From Endocalyx cinctus (Eukaryota > Ascomycota > Sordariomycetes > Amphisphaeriales > Apiosporaceae), in the NCBI GenBank assembly GCA_001600455.1, contig BCKC01000002.1, positions 4,044,171 through 4,108,170 of the forward strand: a stretch of 64,000 bases of DNA. The letters are read 5' to 3'. The translations under genes were made by a program, and so were the position numbers. The first letter of the stretch is position 1. Each line of letters opens with the position of its first letter. This document shows, piece after piece, positions 1-12,962 of the stretch. The notes below the pieces were generated by a model. It saw only the letters and a list, made by a program, of their open reading frames with translations, ran no database searches and was not told where the DNA came from.

Positions 1-1919
1 GTCGCCTGGTCGACGCACCGGAAGATGCCGTCGGTGGCGAGCCGGGTCGTCGCGTTGAAGAGCGCCAGCGTCGCGTTGTCGGGCGTCAGCTCCGTGGGTA
101 CCGGAAACAGCGTCGGGTCGACGTCGGCGAAGCCTTGCGACGCGAGGTACGACGCTTGATCCGTCGTCTCGTCGTCCGGGTAGCTGATAAACGGGGCGCC
201 GTCGTCGCGCGTAGTTCCCATCATGAGATGTACGGGCGCCGTCGCTGATCTGTCGTCATCGTCGTCGCCGAGTGGGAGCTCGTCGGTCGTCAGGTACGTC
301 CCGTCCACGACTAGATACCTCGCCACCGCACTTGCCGTCTCGACGAGGTCCGAAGCCGGGACCGCTCGCAGGCACTCGATTTTGGACGTGGCGTCGGCGC
401 AGCCTGTTGCGTCGAGGATGGCGTTCCCGACTAGGTCCATCTCCTCCTCGATCGAGAGGTACTTTGAATATGTCGTCCCGTAATTGATCCCACCCAAATT
501 ACTCACCGGAATAGCCGCCGCAAATTTCCCGGCTGCTTTAGGAGAAGCCATCAGTGCCCGAACGCTGCTTGCTCCAGCGGATTGCCCCGCGATCGTGATG
601 CGGTCGGGGTCGCCGCCAAAATCGGCTACGTGCGCCCGGACCCAGTCCAGGGCGTTGATTTGGTCTGCGAGGCCAAAGTTACCGTTGATGGACCCATCGT
701 TGAGAGCGAGGAAACCCAAAGTGGATAGGCGATAGTTAATAGCCACGACGACGACGTCGCCCCGAGACGCTAGGTTGCTCCCGTCAAATATAGGATCATT
801 GCCGGTACCTCCAGTAAAGCCACCGCCATGGATCCAGAACTTATTCAGAAAGGGTTAGTCAGTCATACCCCACAGTGTAGGCATCGTTTCTATGTGTTGA
901 TTCCCTGATTCGAGAAAACAAAAAAAAGATTGGAAAGTAAATATCGACTCACAAAGACGGGTTTCAACCCACTCTTTAGAGACATCGGCCCGGGAAGATA
1001 CGTGGTCCACAGGTTTAAGAAGAGGCAGTCCTCGCTGCCGCCCCCGGACTGGGCGCACTGGGGACCATATTCAGTCGCGGATACCTCGCCGCCGTCTCCA
1101 ATGTAAGCTTTGGAATAGGCGAAGCGCTCAGGTTGCGGAGCATATCGCATCCCGAGGAAGCGAAAACTAAGACGATCTCGATATCTATATAAAAATAAAA
1201 ATGAAAACGATTCCAACATTATTCAGCTAGTTCTCATTTGATCTGCCTATGTGTATAATCACCCAAATGAACTGGAGGACATTTTCAAATAAATCATGCT
1301 CTTACCCAGTGATAGATTCTTTGTTAGACCGTATCGTCACTTGCCATTTCTTACTCGTATCTTGCGCTGTCTCGTTCGAGAATGGGGCGGACTGCGTGCA
1401 TACCACCGATGGCTTGAAGTCGAACACATCTTCTAAATAGTTTTTATATTTTAAAACCGGTTGCATATCCAAGATGTCTCCAGTAGCTTGTCCAGCAGAC
1501 CAAACATTCTCGCCTAGAGCCGCACATAACGACTTGTCAGAACCGGAAGGTGACGACGGGTGGACATCTAAAAGAATTACTCCGGATCCCGCTTGAGGAC
1601 TTTCGGCCCCTTTATCGATAGGTTTTAATCACATTAGAATCGTACAGGGAGGTATATATGATGGGATCACGTAAGGTGAAAATGATGATTTGAATTTACC
1701 TTGAAGGTCGTTATCGATTAAGAGAGTGATAGACGAATTGAGGGATTGGGGAGAGGGGATCGCCGGGGTGCTTACTGCTACCGCACCAAACCACACAGCC
1801 AAGAATAAGAATAATACCCCAAAAAACATGGCGACGAATGATGATCGAGCCAAGAGCTGTCGCTTCTGCTGTGCTAGAAAGTCACGAACCATTGGGAAAG
1901 AAATAGCAGAACGTAGCAT
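1..1919 (-). CDS. Type-B carboxylesterase/lipase with N-terminal membrane anchor (3' end outside window)
   Basis: Alpha/beta-hydrolase of the carboxylesterase type-B family, which hydrolyses carboxylic esters. Four exons can be joined in frame: 1919-1700, 1609-1306, 1184-953 and 839 to beyond base 1. Visible landmarks are SEDCLFLNLW (family signature near the N-terminal disulfide region), the oxyanion-hole FWIHGGGF and the nucleophile elbow GQSAGA. Exon 1 encodes a charged start followed by one strong hydrophobic segment (about residues 29-50), so the enzyme is probably a type II membrane protein or has an uncleaved anchor. About 100 residues of exon 2 sequence with no recognised domain separate this anchor from the esterase domain. 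The site that normally holds the catalytic Glu (KDEG in cholinesterases) reads RDDG here, an Asp. The catalytic His lies outside the window. The start was chosen as the first ATG opening the hydrophobic exon. Substrate unknown. Confidence 0.85.
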
Positions 1920-3151
1920 ATATATTTATCCTTTTTTTTTTTTCTTATCACAGAAACGGTGGATTTTCGGTATATCGTTGCATTATTCCTTTCTTCCCCC
2001 TCCCCTTCTCTTCCTCTTCTCTCTTCGTCGTCCCCACTCTCTGACAAGCTTGGTTAAGTGATTGCTCTGCCGCACTTAGTGTGCATGTTTGCCTTGAAAA
2101 AGAATTCGCACAAATCCCCATCCAACGATAATTAAAGTAAGAAAACGTAGTATTACCAACCACGCAGGCGTGGAGAGGTTACAGCCGATCCCGTATAATT
2201 ATATCTCACTAACTCAACCAGGCTTAACTTGAACTCCTTGTGACCCTATATATCAAGGAATCAATCTAACAATCAATTCAAAGCCGACGTTAGAAGCGTA
2301 TCGATAGATCACAGTGGCATAGTGGTCCCGGCCGCTAAGTATAACTTATCCAGTAACCTTCTTCCGATACAGATTTGACTAGGCTAAATCATAAGGCAGG
2401 GAAGCAAGATCCTCTTGTTTCTCAGTGCAGTAACACTTAGTTTATATAGTAGGTTACATTACATATATTGAATCCTAACTGTCCTGTGATCGTAGTGAGT
2501 GAGAAGTTTTACACTAGTCTATTACCCTGCATACCCTACGCTCTGGCAATACGCCCCATGTTATTTTTTCCCCTTCTTCTTCTATATGTATGTAAGCAAT
2601 GAAGGCTTCGAGCCTGTCTATTTTCCGTCCTACATGAGTAGGAGTTAGTAACAAATTCCTAAGACACTACGATTCACCACCACCCTCAGCTTGTGCTTCA
2701 GAAGATGGCGAAGGGGACACAAAGCGATAAGTAACTTTAAAGATTAATTACAATAACTAAGCTATATAAAGCCGTACATGCAGGTAAGAAAAGCGTGCAT
2801 TTTACATATGTACGTGAGACACATAAACCAATTCAGGCCGTGGCTTTCTTTTTGACTTGAATCATTCCAACCACCCATGGCCATATCATATCATGCCGCC
2901 AACGCCGGTAATCCACTCAGCTTTTTTGACCTTTTCCTCTTTTACCATAGACCATCTCGTCGCCAAAACTTTACAAAGAGAAAGAAGGGGATGTTAAACC
3001 TCCCTGGAAGCTTCCAAAACATATATATGCACGATTCAAAATATCAATATACAATATACAAAGGAAACATAATTGGTACATGCTCAAGCCGATAAATACG
3101 TCGAAGTAGATATGGCATATGGAAATATTAAGGAGACACGGTGACAGCGTC
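1920..3151. other. Intergenic spacer between MIP1 3' end and esterase promoter
   Basis: No supported gene. It holds the 3' flank of the polymerase gene and the upstream region of the esterase gene, both on the minus strand. A T-rich tract lies at about 1929-1945 and pyrimidine-rich sequence follows to about 2040. No RNA gene recognised. Confidence 0.6.
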
Positions 3152-6100
3152 TCAATGCCTCGGTATACTTGCTCTCCAAGGACGAGGTGAAGGGGAAGGG
3201 GAGGGCATAGCCTCGAAGGTCCACTGGCTCACCTTTTCAGGCGACCTGGAAAACTTAGCCTCGAACGGCCTAAAAATATTTGGGATCAGTTCGGCCTGGG
3301 AACTGTATGGGACCAGCTTTCTCTGCCTTGGTTTTGTTACCGTGCCCCCAGCGCCGGATCCGGCAGAGGGGGGAGAAACTTTCTTCCTCTGGTCCTTGAG
3401 GATATCGCGAAGCTCCTGATCGTCGCTCGAGATTTGCGCTTTTATGAAGCCGATGTCTCCGATGCTCTGAGACGCTTTTAATGATTCCATCACAGACGTT
3501 CTCGGCGTGTATTCGATCCCCTCGAGATTCGGGGCGTATTTCGCCGGGATGATGTCTGGGTCTAGATATGCCTGTTTCCCTTTCTCGAGAAGTTGCATGA
3601 CATCCAGGCTCTCGCCGGGGGCAATGGGAGTTGAGTGGCTCGGCGTCACGCAGTCCATATCAACCTCCTTGCGGAGAACGTGATCGATGTCGACGGCTGA
3701 AAAGTAAGCACAAGACTGGGGCAGGTCGTTGATACCCACTTGCTGGGAAAACATGGCACGCGTCCACAAATTAGCAACTTGGAGCGCCATGGCAGTTCGA
3801 TATTTATCACAGTCCTTGGCAAGATAGCGAATCTCATCATGAACTGTGATGGCTAATCGAGCGTCAATATTGAAACGTCGGATTAAGTAATCCATGCCAA
3901 CAATCAACAGGTGGAGATAATCGACGCCCGAGGATTGAATCGCCCAATTGATACGCGACGTTAGATATCCGCCTTTGCTAATGTATTTGCTGATCAAGGC
4001 TTCGGTGATCCCAGCGCCGAGGACAGGTGTACGCGGCCGTTCCTGATCAGCAAATTCTTCAAGCTTATTGAAGACAAACGACTCGGTGCCTCCTCTCCAA
4101 AATGTGCGTGGATGGAGTGCTTTTCGGTTTGTCTTAGCACCTTTCGTATTGGCGTATAGCTTGCCAGCGGTTTCGAGAGTCTCCGCCTCAGAAAGACTGG
4201 GGTTAAATTGCCTGAGCAAGGTTGCGGCGAATTTGAGACCAGCACCGTAGATTCGGCCGTAGTTGAACACTTTAGCATCGTTACGCGTGATTCCCAGGAT
4301 GGATGCCGTCCGCGAATGAAGATCTGTCCCGGCAGCTTTGGTGCCTTCAAGCGTCATGAAGCCAATAGCGTTACCACCGTGGAGCTTGAACGTGGCATCT
4401 CCAATTACGCTCGCAATCCAAAGCTCTTCAGAATCAACATCTGCACCGACAAAACAGTATCCTGGCGGCGCTCTAACCATCGCCTTCAGCTCAGAACCAA
4501 CCCGGTTCTTCTTCGCATTGCTGGCCGTCAACCATGTATTTTCCACAGCTCTTCGCGTAACAGTGCCCATGGGAATAACTTGAGGTAGGATGTAGCCTTG
4601 TTTGTGCTTCTTCTTCCTACTCCTTTTCTTTATATTTGCACTTATATTCTTATCATCTTCGTATACGACCATCTGAGACATAATTCTATCTCGAGCGCTG
4701 ATCCAGTAGGAGCATGATGCATTCATGTCCAATGCTTCTTTCGCGTACGTATATTCAGACGACAAAGTACCTTTATCAAAATATGCGAGGTAACTTTTAG
4801 CGAGAGGGTTTGCACATCTAGCGGTAGGACCATCCTTGTGAGGGAGCTTAAAGAACAAACCCTCGTGATCGTTCTTTAAGGCCTCGATAGGCTCGTCAGA
4901 TAAATCACACCGGACAAGCTGCGTCGAGCTATACTTGAAAGCATCTTCCAAGGGCACTCTAAAGGTCCAGCCATACTTGTCCGACCAAAATAACGGATAG
5001 CCATCCCACGCGAGACGGAGAAGGAGCGGAGCAACCCGAGTGCGGACGGTAATATTGATTGGTGCATCGTTCTTCTGGAACAAATCTTTATACCATTTTG
5101 GCATGCCAGGTTTCTTTTGCCTGGCGGCCATTCTTGGGGGGTCGCCCTTCTTTTTTCCTTTTACCATCTTGATTTCCTGACCTGACCAGTCTAATTGCCT
5201 CATCCACGGGTCGGTACTCCATTTGCTCTCATCATCCTTGATCTTCAAAGCCTTCTCCGTCAATCCTATCAACCGTTCCTGCACTGCATCGGAGAGTTTA
5301 TGATACGTCGCTTCAGCATTCGCGATATACGCGTCCCATGATTCGTCGACAGGGAGAATAACGGATGAAAGGTGACGCAACGCCGCAAAGCTGACCGGAT
5401 GGGGGCAAACTCGAAGGAAGTTAGGAAATACGATTTTGTATACCCTGTGCGTCACAGACACGTCGGCAGCACAGTAGTTTAAGAGGTCATCTAGCTTGGC
5501 TAAGATTCCGTTACGATCTAGTTCGCCGAAATCATCCCGTACAGCTTTATCAATGCTGACGTTGAGATGAAATTTGGCGACATCACGCAGGGAATTGACT
5601 GAGCTACGCTCGACCCACAGCTCCTCTTCTTCCTCGCGCATTTGATTACTAGCTAACAAGTTTGCTAGTTCCACGTTCTCGGTTTCCTTGGCGATTTTGT
5701 CTCGAAGTTCCCTGCTCTTTTTGTGCTTCATCCAAGTAGGTCGTTGCTGCGAGCACATGCCGTTGACCGCGACATGTAACGACATGGTATCAAGAAAGGC
5801 ATTCCTAGTTTGTTTTAAGTCGTATTCTTCCAGTATTCTCGCCCTATCGTAGCCGATATTGTGCCCCACGATGATACGCTCTTTCGACGGGTCTCCAAGT
5901 GGAATCAGATGCTTGTCCGAGTTGGATTCGCCGAGCAGCCAGGGAGAAAGCCAGGCATACCACGATGTCGGGCTCATTGCGCAAGCCATGACGGCAAAGG
6001 ACGATTCTTTCCACATAACTTCAACATCGAAACAGAGCATATTGTCGTCAGGAAAATCGACCGGTTCGGGAGGCGCATCAGGATGGTATTTGGTCCATCC

Positions 6101-6721
6101 ACTTCGCCTTACCCATTCTCTTGGTTTAGGTGGTCCATTTGCTATAGCGAATTGTTTGGCGTTGGTTAAAAACGGTTCGGCGCAATCAACGCCAAGTTTA
6201 TGGAAATGTTCGTCCAACGTAGTCCCGTGAATGGGCGGCAAGTCGAAAGCGATTGGAGGATTATTATCGGTATTCTTTCCGAGCAAGTCGTGCCGGCGTA
6301 GGTGATCTTTTGACAATTCTACGAGTTCTTCTGGTGGAGGTTCACTACCAGTCGGGAAGATTTGTTCGTATACATGTTTGCTTAGGTGCTGTACACCTAT
6401 TTCGCTAAATCGAGCCTCGGATGGTTCTAGTATAAATTTATTTTTGCTTTAGAATAAAAACTACCTATCAAAATAAAAACAACAATATCAGACGAATATT
6501 TGTAACTAACTGGCGAGGCTCGATGAGCGGGCGATTTTAGGAGGCTGATTAGTTTGATTTGAAGTTTGCGCGACAGTTCCAGCCGCCGCAGTGGATTGCC
6601 ATCTCGAATGCGACAGCCATGCTTGGTGAGAACGATGACTCTGGGCTGCTCGGTGCTTGGCGAGTCGCACGAAGCTTGCACTTGGTGCGCTTTTGAGGTG
6701 GCCCTTTACAGGATGTAGCAT
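3152..6721 (-). CDS. MIP1: Mitochondrial DNA polymerase gamma catalytic subunit
   Basis: Family A DNA polymerase that replicates and proofreads mitochondrial DNA in the matrix. Two exons: 6721-6511 and 6426-3152, giving 1161 residues, near the usual size for fungal MIP1. Exon 1 is rich in Arg, Ser and Ala and lacks acidic residues, as a mitochondrial presequence should. All three exonuclease motifs are present: Exo I FDVEV (about residue 203), Exo II GHNIGYDR (about 258) and Exo III CAADVSVTH (about 389). Polymerase motifs A (GADVDSEELW, about 731), B (RNDAKVFNYGRIYGAG, about 785) and C (VHDEIRYL, about 932) are intact, so an active, proofreading enzyme is expected. The C-terminal tail of about 100 residues is poorly conserved and Ser/Pro/Arg-rich. 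The start is set by the intron: the second exon has no in-frame ATG that would keep the N-terminal domain, and the exon 1 junction is phase-correct. Confidence 0.95.
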
Positions 6722-8534
6722 TGCTACCGTATAACCATGATCATGGTGATTTTATATTATTAGGAATTATGTCGAGAGTAATGTGAAACTCTCGAGATAA
6801 GGGCACAAGAGAGGGAGGGGGTAGATATCAAATGTATTACAACTACGTATTTTGATAGGGGAAATTTTTCAATTTTTAATAAAATTTGCGACTGCGTAAC
6901 CTTGCTTGTCGTATAGTCGCGTTGATTGGAGAGAGTGGGCAGGTGGGGTATAGCAATGTGGGTAGGTTAAAGCTTGGGCCTCATTTCACCTACAGGTGTA
7001 TGCTTATTAATAAGATAAGATCCATTATAGGTAGAGAATCGCTATCACCAAGTCTTGCCACCCTACCCTACCACCTTAAGAGAATGATGAAGTCGTCCGA
7101 TATCTAACCTAGCAGCATAGGTTACTATACATATAATATATGTATGTTGCCGGATGGCCTGACTGCTGAATATATTTCATCCTATTCATGACTCGATTTT
7201 TGTCTCACTTCTGCAAGGACACAAAATAAGTTGATCGTGTTCAACGTTGGTAACGGTCTTAATCTGTCTTTCCTCTACATCGCCAGGCCTCCACCCCTCC
7301 AGGTACATGGATTTATTTCTGGCTTCTGAAGCAATCTCTTTTTTTCTTTTCTTTTTGACTTTCTAAAGGTAATAATCATGATACTTCCAATTGAAACATT
7401 TCGTCACTTGTTCGGCCGATTATATTTCTTCAACCGGCCGTACACTGCTTCGACGGTACTCACCGTCTAAAAGAATTCTACAAATTATTAATCAGTTTTC
7501 ACACCGCCTCGTAGGTTGCCTTTCAATTGGTCCCGTGTATAGAAAGATAAAAGCGTCATATCTGATACAGCTAAGGCTGTGTAGCTGCTACGAATGAGCT
7601 GGATGGCCTATCCTATGCCATTCGCCCAGAAGATGCAAAGGCATGATAATCTACGGGGAGAATCCTGCTTTATATTGGTCCAGTTTTAAAGACGCGTGTC
7701 TCTGTGCGAAGGACAGCATAGTAGCGACATCTTCCGCGACAATCTTCTTGTCTCGAGGTCTCGCATCGAAACGTACTAATCATTCCGTGCCCGAGACCCT
7801 AATTTGAAGTGAACGTGGGGCCAAAGTATGACGGATAAAAAGCAAACACGACCAAAAAGAGACATCTAACCGATTCTTCCCCATCCCTCCATAAGTATAT
7901 CCGAATCAGCAAGACTTGGTGGAATGTTTTGAGTCGGGATAAAGTAGGCATGGTTGCAAGTGATAAGGCCTCCCACGTTGCAGTGATCCACGCAGGATAG
8001 TTGCTGCCGCCCCGTTCTCTATTGAATCTAGATTCCAGGACAACCAGGGTCACCTCGTGGCACCTATTCATCGTTACACCGAATAAAAGAATGCATGCTC
8101 ACTATGCACGAGCGATATGGGTGTAACAGAACGCGATGTGGGTAGCCCACAGGATCGTTCAGGCTTCACAGAGATCTCCCGCTCGCCTCCGTATCGATCA
8201 TGAAGCCGAGACGTCCCCTTCGAAGGGAGACTTTGGTAGAAGCTCCCCTTTGCGGTGAGAGATGATGACGAACTTGCCGTCCCAGGAATTGGGAAAAAAT
8301 GCATGAGCCCATCTCGGCTACGTCCCTGATACCACGTCCACGGTCGTGCAGAGATATTCGGGAGAGAAGGTAGGAGTCACGGCTGGGTTCTATATTAGGT
8401 CCCCTCCTCCTGGGCAATCTGTGTCAAAACCAATTCCCTTTTTGTCTCCGAATTGTCTGTATACAGTAACAGAGGTTTTTTCCCCTGTCTTGTTCTCTTC
8501 ATTAAGTCCTTTGAACTTGAATCATTCTCCAAAG
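6722..8534. other. Divergent promoter region between MIP1 and MFS transporter
   Basis: 1.8 kb with no supported gene. Short open frames on the minus strand at 7799-8417 lack any recognisable domain, codon pattern or splice support and are treated as chance. The region should contain the promoters of MIP1 (leftward) and the transporter (rightward). No RNA gene recognised. Confidence 0.55.
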
Positions 8535-10381
8535 ATGCTAGATGCTGTGGATGGAACACCCCACCATAACATGCACCCGTCAAAAAATGACGTCGACAAT
8601 ACAGGTTGGCTATATCACTCTCCATCACCTCATGTTGAACTTGGTGGGTCTGCAATATCTGCTGGAGCTCAGACAGACGACTCCCACCATGTAACCTCCG
8701 GAGGCAATAGTGACTTAGAGAAGCGATCTCAGGAAAACCCGCGTTCACATGTCTTCCTTGGACAGCCAATGTCCATTGCCCATGAGGTTGCATTTTTTGT
8801 TCTTGTCTCGACGGCGAACTTCACGCCTCGTAAGCTACCTATCTCTTCTCGTCTACGTCAGATCGGTATACTAAAAAGTACAACCCAGATTCTGGTTTCC
8901 ATCAAGCTTTATGCATCTTGCCTAAAATCGGGTCTGATCTAGGCGTGACAAAGTCGGCAAGCATGGTATGGCTCATCGCTGGCTATGGTCTCACTGAAGG
9001 AACATTCATCCTTCTAGCCGGTCGTCTCGGAGACGTCTACGGTTACAAGTTGATGTTCCTAATCGGCAACGTCTGGTTTGCGCTTTTCTCGCTTTTTGCG
9101 GGTTTATCCGTCTATACAACCCAAAGCTATACCGTCTTCCTGTTGGCGCGCATTTTGCAAGGCATCGGGCCCGCTCTGCTCATACCCAATGGAGTAGCTT
9201 TGCTCGGGGTTACGTACGTGCCAGGCCCTCGAAAGGCCATGTTGTTTGCAATATTCGGGGCGATGGCACCTGCTTCCGCCGTCATATCACCAGCAGTCAC
9301 AGGTTTGCTAGCGATGGCGTGGTGGCCATACGCATTCTGGGCTTTCGCTCTCTTGCTGGTTATTATCACTGTCGCTGGCGTCTTCGTTATACCCAATTGG
9401 CTGTCAACCCAAAATAGTCGACGTCAGCGCCCCAGAGGATTCCGAAATATATGCACCGAACTTGATATTCTTGGAGCCGCGACAGGTGTTACGGGCCTAG
9501 TGCTCATCAGCGTCGCCTGGAACCAAGGTTCTTCAATTGGCTGGCAGCACGCATACGTTCCCATGCTGCTGTCATTAGGGATACTATTATGCATTGGTTT
9601 CGTGGTTGTGGAAAAGCACGCCAAAAAGCCACTTATACCATTAGAGGCTATAAATTCTGGCGTTCTCTTCGTCTTAACTGCCGTGTTCTGCGGTTGGGGT
9701 TGTTTTGGGATCTACATATATTACATATGGAACTTCTACGAGGTCCTGCGCGGTGCGTCACCCTTGCTAGCCACAGCATGGCATAGCCCCATATTCGTCT
9801 CCGGCATAACAGCCGCACTCACCTGCGGCGTCATAATCCATCGCGTCGGACCGGCGTGGGTCATGGCTCTGGCTCTGCTGGCGTTCACAGTCGGTACCAC
9901 CTTGATCGCGACGGCTCCGGTAGATCAGATCTACTGGATCCAGACGTTCCTCTGTAACGTGATAATTACCTGGGGAATGGATCTGAGTTTTACAGCCGCA
10001 ACACTGATGCTTTCCGACCTTGTATTGGAGGAGCATCAAGGCATCGCGGCTAGCTTAGTGACTACCGTGGTCAATTACAGCAGCGCACTTACCCTCGGGG
10101 TGGCCGGAACAGTGGAAGCTCAAATGAGCGGTGGGGCAACCACCCCGGATGCCGTATTGAAAGGTTTCAGAGGAGCCTGGTATATTGGAATTGGGTTGGG
10201 TGTCGTGGGCACCTTGATAAGTCTGATGTTTACGTGGCGTTTCTCCAGTCGTCATAGAGATGGTGAGTGAAGATGATATATTATTTAAACTTTGTGGTGC
10301 GAGAATAGGGCACGGTGGTTTTATCTATTTTAAATCGTTTCCATTCTAGGTCACCTTCGTCAAGAAAGAGACCCTTTTTAG
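8535..10381 (+). CDS. MFS transporter, DHA2-like (aminotriazole-resistance type)
   Basis: Major facilitator superfamily membrane transporter, probably a proton-coupled exporter of small toxic or endogenous molecules at the plasma membrane. Exons 8535-8829, 8889-10262 and 10350-10381 give 566 residues. After a hydrophilic N-tail of about 75 residues come many hydrophobic helices, matching the usual 14-helix DHA2 layout. Family signatures are GYGLTEGTFILLAGRLGDVYG around TM2 to loop 2-3 (the motif A region) and RILQGIGPALLIPNG (motif C, typical of antiporters). The last intron is optional: without it the frame stops at 10270 after RHRDGE; with the GTGAGT donor at 10263 and CTAG acceptor at 10349 it ends in QERDPF. 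The first ATG of the frame that follows the T-rich leader was chosen. No biosynthetic cluster lies nearby, so the substrate cannot be inferred. Confidence 0.88.
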
Positions 10382-12962
10382 AAGGAAAGAAAAAGGAAGA
10401 GAAAGAAGAAAAATATAGACCTCCTAAATGTAGTAAGTAGTTATCATCTGGTTCGTAAGTTTCTAGTTATGCTCTAGCACTAATTGAGCTGAACTTCAGG
10501 TTAAGATAATATCACTGAAGCAGCAAGTGTGTAGACAGTTACACATACAGTACGTACAGTATGTATGCAGTACATCACAAATTCTACCATAGTAAACAAG
10601 ATCAACCAACAAAAGTACGTACGTAGTGTACGTTTACAGCCTCGTCAGCTATCTCTTATTTCGACGGTCCTTTCAAAAGGACTGCGGGGGGGTCCTAAGG
10701 CGGGCTAGGCGGCACTTATCATTCCGGATTAGGTATTAATTGCCAACATCCTAGAAATGTCAGCTCTCCATGTCTCGGAAAGGAAATCCTTTGAAAGTCC
10801 TTCTTTCATTTATTATTATTTACATAGTATATCACACGCCTCTTTCCTAGATACCGTACACGCTATCCCAAAAGAGATGGCCGCCTAGCTACAGTTTCGG
10901 TAAAGTTTGCGTGTCGGTGTTTTGTTCGTCAGGCAAGTATGGATATCAGGATATTTCCAGCTACATATTGCCTAGGTATGTATATAATTTCGTTTGAAGT
11001 TTCCAAATGGAGGGGAAAAGCGGTAGGCAGTGAATAATAATAATCTTAGGTAATAAGTTGCGGGAGGAGTAAATATCATGTGTGACTACTGAATGATGAC
11101 TTAATTAAAAAGTAATCGTTTTGATGAAAAAAGGACCTTGCATCAGTTGTAAGTTTGTTTTCCGTTATTTTCTTGTTTCTACATAGTATAGAAGCAGGGA
11201 AGTGTTGGTAATTTTTATGATTAGTATAGTAGCACTACAATACTCATGACTTATCATAATACGTAGCAAATTTCAAGAATTATGATTGTGTCGAGAGAGA
11301 GAAAAAAAAAAGACAGATTCTCATAGTGTCAATTTCCATTCGCAGGAGCAGCCCAAGGATCTGACGTTGCGTGCATCGGCGTCATTGGTGGAATAGGAGG
11401 TATGGGATGGGTGAGTTATGTATGTGACTTGTGTTACAGTATTCCATGTTGGCCGTATACGTACTTTGGATACTCCGTATATGAGTACTCACTCATGCAC
11501 AATATGTGTTGATTACCGCACATCAGGCATAACTGGTAAGGGAATAACAACCTGAAGGGAAAAAAAGGAAAGAAAAGAGAGGCCGATTGGACTCAGACGC
11601 GGATATTCCGAATGGGGTCCGGTCCCCATCAGCCCATGTCACAGAGCCTACCTCCAACGGCAAAGAGTAATTTTACTTTTTTTTTTTTTTATTCTTTTAT
11701 CTCTTAAAGAGTAATACGACTAGATTTTGCACGTAAGCTTTGATGTACACACGAGAGAGGAAAAAAAAAGGGACCGTCCAAATTCAGGTAAGCTTGCTTT
11801 AGCAGCACGCAGCCTGCTTACCTTGAGGTACATAAATGAAATTCCGTGAGGAGAAGAAGCAAAAGGATAAGACACGATAATAAGATGGTGTTATGGTGTG
11901 GTTGTATTTAATGTCAGAGTTGGCAAAAGAAACGTTAGGCAAAGTCAGTTGGTAAGGAAAAAGGACAAACTTACATATATCCATACCCATCTATCCACCT
12001 AGTACCTAACCTATCTAAGTTGACTGACTGACTGACTGATTGATATGCGCCATCCATCATATTGTACAAAGTACATATCATCGTATTCATCCATCACAGG
12101 CGTATCACTTGTTCGCTCACTCATTCATTACTTTTTTTTTTTCCAAATTATTATTGTCATTATTATTATTTTTTCCTCCTTCCATATTACATACGCTTCT
12201 CTCACAAATACATCATCACTCGCTGGTTCCAAATCCTAACTTCTTCCTCTTTCCCCCTCTCTTGGAAATTTATCTCATACCAACATGGTAACAACTCTCC
12301 TTGATCTACCTGGTATTTAAGTCTGAAAAGCAATGTATCCTGTCATTTTCTCATATTCTTTACCTATTAAAACACCAAGATAAAATCATATCAAGACATC
12401 AAATTCTATTTTCTCTAGGCTATCCTATCCGGTCTACGCATCTCAAGATTTACATACCGTACCATCCAAAGGATATTAAGAACTTCAGTTAGGAAAAAAA
12501 GAAGTTCGATATCGTAAGATCGTGGATTGTCGAAGGCCTAAAAAGGTTCAATGAAGTGGTATCGTCTTTTTAAATTTAAAAACCGAACCAGCCGTCTAGG
12601 ACTCTGCGCATAGGTATTTAAAAGCTTGGAAGCTCTAAGTGAGACTTTGGAGCACCTGATCAAAGGAGACAATTTGGACTTTCTGTTAGTGTGCATTACT
12701 ACCCAACAGATGCGAACCAGTTGCATTTTATCTATCCCATCTATCCCATCTATCCCCTAGTATCCCCTATTACCCTGCTAAGGTCCACTGATCTACGACC
12801 CTAACAATCCTCTGTTCAGTTAACGAATAAATCGATAAAGGTACACAGTACTTATCATTACGTACCACCGCTATCACCACTACCATCACTACCGCTACCA
12901 TTAAAACAAAGCAATTACCGAATTCAATTATCACCACCAAACTTTCCATTCAATAACCAAGC
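10382..12962. other. AT-rich intergenic region
   Basis: 2.6 kb without a supported gene. It is AT-rich with many short TACGTA/GTAC-type palindromic words (for example 10543-10630), T and A tracts and a CAT-rich segment from about 12160. It includes the 3' flank of the transporter gene and the promoter and leader of the Slx8-like gene. No long frame with domain content on either strand. Confidence 0.6.
12021..12038. repeat. (TGAC)n microsatellite
   Basis: Tandem GACT units followed by two related GATT units, in the spacer upstream of the Slx8-like gene. Confidence 0.85.

Noticed and set aside
2310..2400. Possible tRNA from A-box word TGGCATAGTGG
   Set aside because: No B box and no cloverleaf downstream; the similar word at about 50655 also fails.
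7799..8417. Overlapping minus-strand open frames upstream of the MFS gene
   Set aside because: No recognisable domain, no splice logic, and they lie in the expected promoter.
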